From Karalla daura (taxonomy: Eukaryota > Chordata > Actinopteri > Chaetodontiformes > Leiognathidae): DNA of 64,000 bases. Below are positions 1 through 9,784 of this stretch, piece by piece; positions within the stretch are counted from its first letter, which is position 1, and the number at the start of each line of letters is the position of its first letter. The stretch spans positions 1 through 64,000 of the forward strand of contig JANZKI010000131.1 in the NCBI GenBank assembly GCA_029224185.1, given 5' to 3'. Position numbers and translations under genes: made by a program. The notes under the pieces are model-generated. The model was not told the origin of the DNA and ran no database searches. It saw only the letters and a list, made by a program, of their open reading frames with translations.

Positions 1-244
1 TCAGTTGAGAACCCCTGATGGAGATATCATATGAAATCTTTAGTCCTTCCTCAAATGCGCTCAGTGTGCCAAGTTTGACTTGGAGTTGAGGAAAGACATA
101 AAAAGCTGTGCAGTGATTGTTCATGATTTTATTGTCTTTTGTTGTTTGTTTGAGCGTGACCAGGATCCCGTTCAAGGGGTGGGCAGGAGAAGAATCATCC
201 ACCATGCTTCACATCTGCATGGTGGAAGTTTCTTTTCTGTAGAA
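1..244. other. Non-satellite flanking DNA at the array edge
   Basis: This is the only part of the window that is neither microsatellite nor satellite. It is moderately AT-rich and shows no tandem structure beyond one short inverted repeat. The plus-strand open frame beginning at 80 runs into the microsatellite and ends in a His/Thr low-complexity tail, so I do not call it a gene. No splice sites, promoter or transposon terminus can be assigned with confidence. It is useful mainly as a unique anchor for placing the array on a chromosome. Confidence 0.7.
198..226. repeat. Short perfect inverted repeat (hairpin)
   Basis: The arms TCCACCATGC (198-207) and GCATGGTGGA (217-226) are exact reverse complements, separated by a 9-base loop. 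It lies just left of the microsatellite. It may be chance, a remnant of a small inverted-repeat transposon, or a structured RNA element; nothing else nearby decides between these. Confidence 0.6.
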
Positions 245-328
245 CACACACGCACACACACGCACGCACACACGCACGCAAGCGCACGCACACGCACACG
301 CACACACACACACCCACACACACACACC
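245..328. repeat. CA/CG dinucleotide microsatellite
   Basis: This is an interrupted (CA)n run in which many CA steps are replaced by CG, giving long alternating purine-pyrimidine DNA with a short CCCAC interruption near 312-316. Such sequence is prone to slippage and can adopt Z-DNA. It separates the non-repetitive flank from the satellite. Open frames crossing it on both strands encode only His/Thr/Arg or Val/Cys low-complexity peptides and are not genes. Confidence 0.95.
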
Positions 329-330
329 AT

Positions 331-677
331 GTTTTGGCCAACATGATGAATGTGGCAGAAAGAGCTTCTGAAATTTTCCCACAGTTTCACTCTCGTAGTT
401 CTGGAAAACGGCTGGAATCGGCTTTGTGAACAATATACAGGCAATTTGCTGTAAAGTAGGGGCCAACATGCTGAATGTGGCAGAAAAAGCTTCTCAAATG
501 CGTTTTCTCAGTTTCACGTTTCTGAGTTCTATAAAAAGGCTCAACTTTGCTATCTGAACACAATACAGGCATTTTGCTGTTTAGTTTTGGCCAACATGAT
601 GAATGTGGCAGAAAGAGCTTCTGAAATGCATTTTCCCACAGTTTCACGCTCGTAGCTCTGTAAAACGTCTGAAATCG
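331..677 (-). repeat. Three diverged satellite units in inverted orientation
   Basis: GGCCAACATG recurs at 336, 461 and 589, giving periods of 125 and 128 bp, close to the 129 bp of the main array. Each unit reads GGCCAACATG-TGAATGTGGCAGAA, then an AGCTTCT-AAAT stretch, TTTTC(CC)ACAGTTTCAC and CTGTAAAA or a variant. The reverse complement of the main monomer reads TTGGCCAATGGTGCATGTGTCAA, then CTTTTTCAAAGCGCTTTTC, CCCACAGTCTCC and CTGTAAACAGG in the same order and spacing. The units are therefore old, diverged members of the same family on the opposite strand. The third unit is incomplete (about 90 bp) where the array switches strand. Divergence is far larger than between monomers of the main array. 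Confidence 0.8.
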
Positions 678-2521
678 AAATTCATCATTGGCCATTACGC
701 AGTGCAGCAACAGGCCTAAAAAGTGTTAAGAATGCTTAGTTGGGACTGTTTGCAGCCCCCTGCATAGGAAACGGTGGGGAAAAGCGCTTTGAAAAAGTTT
801 GACACATGCGCCATTGGCCAATACGCAGTGCATCAACAGGCCAAAAAATTGTTAAGGACGCTTACTTGAGCCTGTTTATAGCCCCCTGCATAGGACACTG
901 TGGGGAAAAGCGCTTTGAAAAAGTTTGACACATGCACCATTGGCCATTACGCAGTGCAGCAACAGGCCAAAACAGTGTTTAGAACGCTTATTTGAGCCTG
1001 TTTCCAGCCCCCTTCATGGGAGACTGTGGGGAAAAGCGCTTTGAAAAAGTTTGTTGACACATGCACCATTGGCTAATACACAGTGCAGCAAAAGGCCGGA
1101 AAAGTGTTTGGAACGCTTAGTTGAGCCTATTTAAAGCCTCCTGCATAGGAGACTGTGGGGAAAAGCGCTTTGAAAAGGTTTGTTGACAAATACACCACTG
1201 GCCAAAACGCGTTTAGTTTAGTTTATTTGAGCCTGTTTACAGCCCCCTGCATAGGAGACTGTGAGGAAAAGCGCTTTGAAAAAGTTTGTAGACAAATACA
1301 CCACTGGCCAAAACGCAGTGCAGCAACAGGCCTGAAAAGTGTTTAGAACGCTTAGTTGAGGCTGTTTAAAGCCCCCTGCATAGCAGACTGTGGGGAAAAA
1401 AGCATTGTAAAAGTTTGACACATGCACCATTGACCAATACGCAGTGCAGCAACAGGCCTGAAAAGTGTTTGGAATGCATAGTTGAGCCTGTTTACAGCCC
1501 CCTGCATAGGAGACTATGGGGAAAAGCGCTTTGAAAAAGTTTGTTGACACATGAACCATTGGACAATACGCAGTGCAACAACAGGCCTGAAAAGTGTTTA
1601 GAACGCTTATTTGAGCCTGTTTACAGCCCCCTGCAAAGGAGACTGTGGGGAAAAGCGCTTTGAAAAAGTGTGTTGACGCATTCACTATTGGCCATTACGC
1701 AGTGCAGCAAGAGGCCTAAACAGTGTTTAGAACGCCTAGTTGGGCCTGTTTACAACCCCCTGCATTGGAAACGGTGGGGAAAAGCGCTTTGAAAAAGTGT
1801 GCTGACGCATTCACCATGGGCCATTACGCAGTGCAGCAACAGGCCTAAACAGTGTTTAAAACGCCTAGTTGGGCCTGTTTACAGCCCCCTGCGTAGGAAA
1901 CGGTGGGGAAAAGCGCTTTGAAAAAGTGTGTTGACGCATTTACCGTTGGCCATTACGCAGTGCAGCAACAGGCCTAAACAATGTTTAGAACGCCTATTTG
2001 GGCCTGTTTACAGCCCCCTGCGCAAGAAACGGTGGGGAAAAGCGCTTTGAAAAAGTGTGTTGACGCATTCACCATGGGCCATTACGCAGTGCAGCAACAG
2101 GCCTAAACAGTGTTTAGAACGCCTAGTTGGGCCTGTTTACAACCCCCTGCATTGGAAACGGTGGGGAAAAGCGCTTTGAAAAAGTGTGTTGACGCATTCA
2201 CCATCGGCCATTACGCAGTGCAGCAACAGGCCTAAACAGTGTTTAGAACGCCTAGTTGAGCCCGTTTACAGCCCCCTGCGTAGGAAACGGTGGGGAAAAG
2301 CGCATTGAAAAAGTTTGACACATGCGCCATTGGCAAATACGCAGTGCAGCAACAGGCCAAAACAGTGTTTAGAACGCTTATTTGAGCCTGTTTACAGCCC
2401 CCTTCATGGGAGACTGTGGGGAAAAGCGCTTTGAAAAAGTTTGTTGACACATGCACCATTGGCAAAGACGGAGTGCAGCAACAGGCCTGAAAAGTGTTTA
2501 GAACGCTTATTTGAGCCTGTT
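678..2521 (+). repeat. Heterogeneous edge of the satellite array
   Basis: About fourteen monomers sit next to the strand switch. Units up to about 1,690 are mostly type a (GACACATG, TTGAGCC, GACTGTGG) with scattered private changes, including CAAAAG for CAACAG, a CTGCATAGCAG variant, AAAAAAGCATTG and one 23-bp deletion. About 1,690-2,290 is type b, after which type a returns. Unlike the interior, no multi-monomer block here is repeated exactly within the section. This is the usual look of the edge of a satellite array, where homogenisation is weakest. Confidence 0.8.
1183..1288 (+). repeat. Internally deleted 106-bp monomer
   Basis: After GGCCAAAACGC the expected AGTGCAGCAACAGGCC segment is missing. 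The sequence passes through GTTTAGTTTAGTTTATTTGAG, a short GTTTA-based reiteration, before rejoining the normal TTGAGCCTGTTTACAGCC. The unit is 23 bp short of 129. The reiterated GTTTA suggests a slippage or short-homology deletion. It was not propagated to other monomers in the window. Confidence 0.75.
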
Positions 2522-5500
2522 TAAAGCCCCCTGCATAGGGGACTGTGGTGAAAAGCGCTTTGAAAAAGTTTGACACATGCGCCATTGGCCAATACGCAGT
2601 GCATCAACAGGCCAAAAAAGTCTTAAGAACGCTTAGTTGAGCCTGTTTACAGCCCCCTGCATAGGACACTGTGGGGAAAAGCGCTTTGAAAAAGTTTGAC
2701 ACATGCACCATTGGCCACTACGCAGTGCAGCAACAGGCCTGAAAAGTGTTTAGAACGCATAGTTGAGCCTGTTTACAGCCCCCTTCATGGGAGACTGTGG
2801 GGAAAAGCGCTTTGAAAAGGTTTGTTGACACATGCACCATTGGCAAAGACGCAGTGCAGCAACAGGCCTGAAAAGTGTTTAGAACGCGTAGTTGAGCCTG
2901 TTTAAAGCCCCCTGCATAGGGGACTGTGGGGAAAAGCGCGTTGAAAAAGTTTGTTGACACATGCACCATTGGCCAATACGCAGTGCAGCAACAGGCCTGA
3001 AAAGTGTTTAGAATGCTTATTTGAGCCTGTTTACAGCCCCCTGCATAGGAGACTGTGGGGAAAAGCGCTTTGAAAAAGTTTGACACATGCACCATTGGCC
3101 AATACGCAGTGCAGCAACAGGCCTGAAAAGTGTTTAGAACGCTCATTTGAGCCATTTTACAGCCCCCTTTATGAGAGACTGTGGGGAAAAGCGCGTTGAA
3201 AAGGTTTGTTGACACATGCACCATTGGCTAAGACGCAGAGCAGCAACAGGCCCGAAAAGTGTTTAGAACGCCTCGTTGAACCTGTTTACAGCCCCCTGCA
3301 CCTGCATAGGAGAGTGTGGGGAAAAGCGCTTTGAAAAGGTTTGTTGACACATGCACCACTGGCCAATACGCAGTGCAGCAACAGGCCTGAAAAGTGTTAG
3401 AACGCTTAGTTGAGCCTGTTTAAAGCCCCCTGCAAAGGAGACTGTGGGGAAAAGCGCTTTGAAAAAGTTTGTTGACACATGCACCATTGGCCAATACGCA
3501 GTGCAGCAACAGGCCTAAACAGTGTTTAGAAGGCCTAGTTGGGCCTGTTTAAAACCCCCTGCATTGGAAACGGTGGGGAAAAGCGCTTTGAAAAAGTGTG
3601 TTGACGCATTCACCATCGGCCATTACGCAGTGCAGCAACAGGCCTAAACAATGTTTAGAACGCCGAGTTGGGCCTATTTACAGCCCCCTGCGTAGGAAAC
3701 GGTGGGGAAAAGCGCATTGAAAAAGTTTGACACATGCGCCATTGGCCAATACGCAGTGCAGCAACAGGCCAAAACAGTGTTTAGAACGCTTATTTGAGCC
3801 TGTTTACAGCCCCCTTCATGGGAGACTGTGGGGAAAAGCGCTTTCAAAAAGTTTGTTGACACATGCACCATTGGCAAAGACAGAGTGCAGCAACAGGCCT
3901 GAAAAGTGTTTAGAATGCTTATTTGAGCCTGTTTAAAGCCCCCTGCATAGGGGACTGTGGGGAAAAGCGCTTTGAAAAAGTTTGACACATGCACCATTGG
4001 CCAATACGCAGTGCAGCAACAGGCCTGAAAAGTGTTTAGAACGCTCATTTGAGCCATTTTACAGCCCCCTTTATGGGAGACTGTGGGGAAAAGCGCTTTG
4101 AAAAGGTTTGTTGACACATGCACCATTGGCTAAGACGCAGTGCAGCAACAGGCCCGAAGAGTGTTTAGAACGCTTCGTTGAGCCTGTTTACAGCCCCCTG
4201 CACCTGCATAGGAGAGTGTGGGGAAAAGCGCTTTGAACAGGTTTGTTGACACATGCACCACTGGCCAATACGCAGTGCAGCAACAGGCCTGAAAAGTGTT
4301 TAGAAGGCTTCGTTGAGCCTGTTTAAAGCCCCCTGCAAAGGAGACTGTGGGGAAAAGCGTTTTGAAAAAGTTTGTTGACACATGCACCATTGGCTAATAC
4401 GCAGTGCAGCAACAGGCCTAAACAGTGTTTAGAAGGCCTAGTTGGGCCTGTTTAAAACCCCCTGCATTGGAAACGGTGGGGAAAAGTGCTTTGAAAAAGT
4501 GTGTACACATTCACCATCGGACATTACGCAGTGCAGCAACAGGCCTAAACAGTGTTTAGAAGGCCTAGTTGGGCCTGTTTAAAACCCCCTGCATTGGAAA
4601 CGGTGGGGAAAAGTGCTTTGAAAAAGTGTGTACGCATTCACCATGGGCCATTACGCAGTGCAGCAAGTGGCCTAAACAGTGTTTAAAACGCCTAGTTGGG
4701 CCTGTTTACAGCCCCCTGCGTAGGAAACGGTGGGGAAAAGCGCTTTGAAAAAGTGTGTTGACGCATTCACCATGGGCCATTACGTAGTGCAGCAACAGGC
4801 CTAAACAGTGTTTAGAGCGCCTAGTTGGGCCTGTTTACAGCCCCCTGCGTAAGAAACGGTGGGGAAAAGCGCTTTGAAAAAGTGTGTTGACGCATTCACC
4901 ATGGGCCACTTAGCAGTGCAGCAACAGGCCTAAACAGTGTTGAAAACGCCTAGTTGGGCCTGTTTACAACCCCCTGCATTGGAAACGGTGGGGAAAAGCG
5001 CTTTGAAAAAGTGTGTACGCATTCACCATCGGCCATTACGCAGTGCAGCAACAGGCCTAAACAGTGTTTAGAACGCCTAGTTGGGCCTGTTTACAGCCCC
5101 CTGCGTAGGAAACGGTGGGGAAAAGCGCTTTGAAAAAGTTTGACACATGCGCCATTGGCCAATACGCAGTGCATCAACAGGCCAAAAAAGTCTTAAGAAC
5201 GCTTAGTTGAGCCTGTTTACAGCCCCCTGCCTAGGACACTGTGGGGAAAAGCGCTTTGAAAAAGTTTGACACATGCACCATTGGCCAATACGCAGTGCAG
5301 CAACAGGCCTGAAAAGTGTTTAGAACGCTCATTTGAGCCATTTTACAGCCCCCTTTATGGGAGACTGTGGGGAAAAGCGCTTTGAAAAGGTTTGTTGACA
5401 CATGCACCATTGGCTAAGACGCAGTGCAGCAACAGGCCCGAAAAGTGTTTAGAACGCTTCGTTGAGCCTGTTTAAAGCCCCCTGCATAGGGGACTGTGGG

Positions 5501-5730
5501 GAAAAGCGCTTTGAAAAAGTTTGTTGACGCATTCACCATGGGCCACTTACTAGTGCAGCAACAGGCCTAAAAAGTGTTTAAAACGCCTATTTGGGCCTGT
5601 TTACAACCCCCTGCATTGGAAACGGTGGGGAAAAGCGCTTTGAAAAAGTGTGTTGACGCATTCACCATCGGCCATTACGCAGTGCTGCAACAGGCCTAAA
5701 CAATGTTTAGAACGCCTAGTTGGGCCTATT
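2522..5730 (+). repeat. 3,209-bp higher-order unit, copy 1
   Basis: This is a block of about 25 monomers followed directly by an apparently identical second copy. It holds two type a cassettes (about 2,700-3,490 and 3,720-4,390), two 6-bp CCTGCA insertions (near 3,300 and 4,205) and several 127-bp type b monomers (near 4,500, 4,630 and 5,015). The rare GACTGTGGTGAAAAGC variant near 2,540 marks its start and recurs at the same place in copy 2. Confidence 0.9.
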
Positions 5731-8700
5731 TAAAGCCCCCTGCATAGGGGACTGTGGTGAAAAGCGCTTTGAAAAAGTTTGACACATGCGCCATTGGCCA
5801 ATACGCAGTGCATCAACAGGCCAAAAAAGTCTTAAGAACGCTTAGTTGAGCCTGTTTACAGCCCCCTGCATAGGACACTGTGGGGAAAAGCGCTTTGAAA
5901 AAGTTTGACACATGCACCATTGGCCACTACGCAGTGCAGCAACAGGCCTGAAAAGTGTTTAGAACGCATAGTTGAGCCTGTTTACAGCCCCCTTCATGGG
6001 AGACTGTGGGGAAAAGCGCTTTGAAAAGGTTTGTTGACACATGCACCATTGGCAAAGACGCAGTGCAGCAACAGGCCTGAAAAGTGTTTAGAACGCGTAG
6101 TTGAGCCTGTTTAAAGCCCCCTGCATAGGGGACTGTGGGGAAAAGCGCGTTGAAAAAGTTTGTTGACACATGCACCATTGGCCAATACGCAGTGCAGCAA
6201 CAGGCCTGAAAAGTGTTTAGAATGCTTATTTGAGCCTGTTTACAGCCCCCTGCATAGGAGACTGTGGGGAAAAGCGCTTTGAAAAAGTTTGACACATGCA
6301 CCATTGGCCAATACGCAGTGCAGCAACAGGCCTGAAAAGTGTTTAGAACGCTCATTTGAGCCATTTTACAGCCCCCTTTATGAGAGACTGTGGGGAAAAG
6401 CGCGTTGAAAAGGTTTGTTGACACATGCACCATTGGCTAAGACGCAGAGCAGCAACAGGCCCGAAAAGTGTTTAGAACGCCTCGTTGAACCTGTTTACAG
6501 CCCCCTGCACCTGCATAGGAGAGTGTGGGGAAAAGCGCTTTGAAAAGGTTTGTTGACACATGCACCACTGGCCAATACGCAGTGCAGCAACAGGCCTGAA
6601 AAGTGTTAGAACGCTTAGTTGAGCCTGTTTAAAGCCCCCTGCAAAGGAGACTGTGGGGAAAAGCGCTTTGAAAAAGTTTGTTGACACATGCACCATTGGC
6701 CAATACGCAGTGCAGCAACAGGCCTAAACAGTGTTTAGAAGGCCTAGTTGGGCCTGTTTAAAACCCCCTGCATTGGAAACGGTGGGGAAAAGCGCTTTGA
6801 AAAAGTGTGTTGACGCATTCACCATCGGCCATTACGCAGTGCAGCAACAGGCCTAAACAATGTTTAGAACGCCGAGTTGGGCCTATTTACAGCCCCCTGC
6901 GTAGGAAACGGTGGGGAAAAGCGCATTGAAAAAGTTTGACACATGCGCCATTGGCCAATACGCAGTGCAGCAACAGGCCAAAACAGTGTTTAGAACGCTT
7001 ATTTGAGCCTGTTTACAGCCCCCTTCATGGGAGACTGTGGGGAAAAGCGCTTTCAAAAAGTTTGTTGACACATGCACCATTGGCAAAGACAGAGTGCAGC
7101 AACAGGCCTGAAAAGTGTTTAGAATGCTTATTTGAGCCTGTTTAAAGCCCCCTGCATAGGGGACTGTGGGGAAAAGCGCTTTGAAAAAGTTTGACACATG
7201 CACCATTGGCCAATACGCAGTGCAGCAACAGGCCTGAAAAGTGTTTAGAACGCTCATTTGAGCCATTTTACAGCCCCCTTTATGGGAGACTGTGGGGAAA
7301 AGCGCTTTGAAAAGGTTTGTTGACACATGCACCATTGGCTAAGACGCAGTGCAGCAACAGGCCCGAAGAGTGTTTAGAACGCTTCGTTGAGCCTGTTTAC
7401 AGCCCCCTGCACCTGCATAGGAGAGTGTGGGGAAAAGCGCTTTGAACAGGTTTGTTGACACATGCACCACTGGCCAATACGCAGTGCAGCAACAGGCCTG
7501 AAAAGTGTTTAGAAGGCTTCGTTGAGCCTGTTTAAAGCCCCCTGCAAAGGAGACTGTGGGGAAAAGCGTTTTGAAAAAGTTTGTTGACACATGCACCATT
7601 GGCTAATACGCAGTGCAGCAACAGGCCTAAACAGTGTTTAGAAGGCCTAGTTGGGCCTGTTTAAAACCCCCTGCATTGGAAACGGTGGGGAAAAGTGCTT
7701 TGAAAAAGTGTGTACACATTCACCATCGGACATTACGCAGTGCAGCAACAGGCCTAAACAGTGTTTAGAAGGCCTAGTTGGGCCTGTTTAAAACCCCCTG
7801 CATTGGAAACGGTGGGGAAAAGTGCTTTGAAAAAGTGTGTACGCATTCACCATGGGCCATTACGCAGTGCAGCAAGTGGCCTAAACAGTGTTTAAAACGC
7901 CTAGTTGGGCCTGTTTACAGCCCCCTGCGTAGGAAACGGTGGGGAAAAGCGCTTTGAAAAAGTGTGTTGACGCATTCACCATGGGCCATTACGTAGTGCA
8001 GCAACAGGCCTAAACAGTGTTTAGAGCGCCTAGTTGGGCCTGTTTACAGCCCCCTGCGTAAGAAACGGTGGGGAAAAGCGCTTTGAAAAAGTGTGTTGAC
8101 GCATTCACCATGGGCCACTTAGCAGTGCAGCAACAGGCCTAAACAGTGTTGAAAACGCCTAGTTGGGCCTGTTTACAACCCCCTGCATTGGAAACGGTGG
8201 GGAAAAGCGCTTTGAAAAAGTGTGTACGCATTCACCATCGGCCATTACGCAGTGCAGCAACAGGCCTAAACAGTGTTTAGAACGCCTAGTTGGGCCTGTT
8301 TACAGCCCCCTGCGTAGGAAACGGTGGGGAAAAGCGCTTTGAAAAAGTTTGACACATGCGCCATTGGCCAATACGCAGTGCATCAACAGGCCAAAAAAGT
8401 CTTAAGAACGCTTAGTTGAGCCTGTTTACAGCCCCCTGCCTAGGACACTGTGGGGAAAAGCGCTTTGAAAAAGTTTGACACATGCACCATTGGCCAATAC
8501 GCAGTGCAGCAACAGGCCTGAAAAGTGTTTAGAACGCTCATTTGAGCCATTTTACAGCCCCCTTTATGGGAGACTGTGGGGAAAAGCGCTTTGAAAAGGT
8601 TTGTTGACACATGCACCATTGGCTAAGACGCAGTGCAGCAACAGGCCCGAAAAGTGTTTAGAACGCTTCGTTGAGCCTGTTTAAAGCCCCCTGCATAGGG

Positions 8701-8939
8701 GACTGTGGGGAAAAGCGCTTTGAAAAAGTTTGTTGACGCATTCACCATGGGCCACTTACTAGTGCAGCAACAGGCCTAAAAAGTGTTTAAAACGCCTATT
8801 TGGGCCTGTTTACAACCCCCTGCATTGGAAACGGTGGGGAAAAGCGCTTTGAAAAAGTGTGTTGACGCATTCACCATCGGCCATTACGCAGTGCTGCAAC
8901 AGGCCTAAACAATGTTTAGAACGCCTAGTTGGGCCTATT
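5731..8939 (+). repeat. 3,209-bp higher-order unit, copy 2
   Basis: Landmarks of copy 1 recur at an offset of exactly 3,209: the GTGGTGAAAAGC variant, both CCTGCA insertions (near 6,510 and 7,413) and the same open-frame pattern. I found no difference where I compared them. The junction near 5,730 passes from TTGGGCCTATT directly into TAAAGCCCC in monomer phase, as expected for tandem duplication by unequal exchange. After 8,940 the sequence continues with type b DNA (TTACAGCC) instead. Confidence 0.9.
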
Positions 8940-9784
8940 TACAGCCCCCTGCGTAGGAAACGGTGGGGAAAAGCGCTTTGAAAAAATGTGTTGACGCATT
9001 CACCATCGGCCATTACGCAGTGCAGCAACAGGCCTAAACAATGTTTAGAACGCCTAGTTGGGCCTATTTACAGCCCCCTGCGTAGGAAACGGTGGGAAAA
9101 AGCGCTTTGAAAAAGTGTGTTGACGCATTCACCATGGGCCATTACGCAGTGCAGCAACAGGCCTAAACAGTGTTTAAAACGCCTAGTTGGGCCTGTTTAC
9201 AACCCCCTGCATCGGAAACGGTGGGGAAAAGCGCTTTGAAAAAGTGTGTTGACGCATTCACCATAAGCCATTACGCAGTGCAGCAACAGGCCTAAACAAT
9301 GTTTAGAACGCCGAGTTGGGCCTATTTACAGCCCCCTGCGTAGGAAACGGTGGGGAAAAGCGCATTGAAAAAGTTTGACACATGCGCCATTGGCCAATAC
9401 GCAGTGCAGCAACAGGCCAAAACAGTGTTTAGAACGCTTATTTGAGCCTGTTTACAGCCCCCTTCATGGGAGACTGTGGGGAAAAGCGCTTTCAAAAAGT
9501 TTGTTGACACATGCACCATTGGCAAAGACAGAGTGCAGCAACAGGCCTGAAAAGTGTTTAGAATGCTTATTTGAGCCTGTTTAAAGCCCCCTGCATAGGG
9601 GACTGTGGGGAAAAGCGCTTTGAAAAAGTTTGACACATCCACCATTGGCCAATACGCAGTGCAGCAACAGGCCTGAAAAGTGTTTAGAACGCTCATTTGA
9701 GCCATTTTACAGCCCCCTTTATGGGAGACTGTGGGGAAAAGCGCTTTGAAAAGGTTTGTTGACACATGCACCATTGGCTAAGAC
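8940..9784 (+). repeat. Linker of type b monomers and one type a cassette
   Basis: Type b monomers lead into a type a cassette at about 9,360-9,780. The cassette begins with the AGCGCATTGAAAAAGTTTGACAC junction seen in most later cassettes. A private change (GACACATCCACC for GACACATGCACC, near 9,640) marks this copy. It joins the 3,209-bp pair to the 1,419-bp repeat. Confidence 0.75.

Noticed and set aside
80..346. Plus-strand 88-codon frame and the overlapping minus-strand frames through the microsatellite
   Set aside because: Much of each product is low-complexity peptide encoded by the CA/CG repeat; there is no domain or gene context.
387..710. Minus-strand 107-codon frame over the inverted units
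   Set aside because: It follows the 125-128 bp satellite units, has no recognisable domain and crosses the strand-switch junction.
2718..3224. Minus-strand 168-codon and similar Cys-rich 43-residue repeat frames
   Set aside because: The period is a multiple of three, so frames persist by arithmetic. There is no promoter, signal peptide, domain or splice structure, and identical copies arise from segment duplication.
4176..4194. CTTCGTTGAGCCTGTTT as a CENP-B box
   Set aside because: It shares only the first eight bases (CTTCGTTG) with the box; the required A and CGGG positions are almost all absent.
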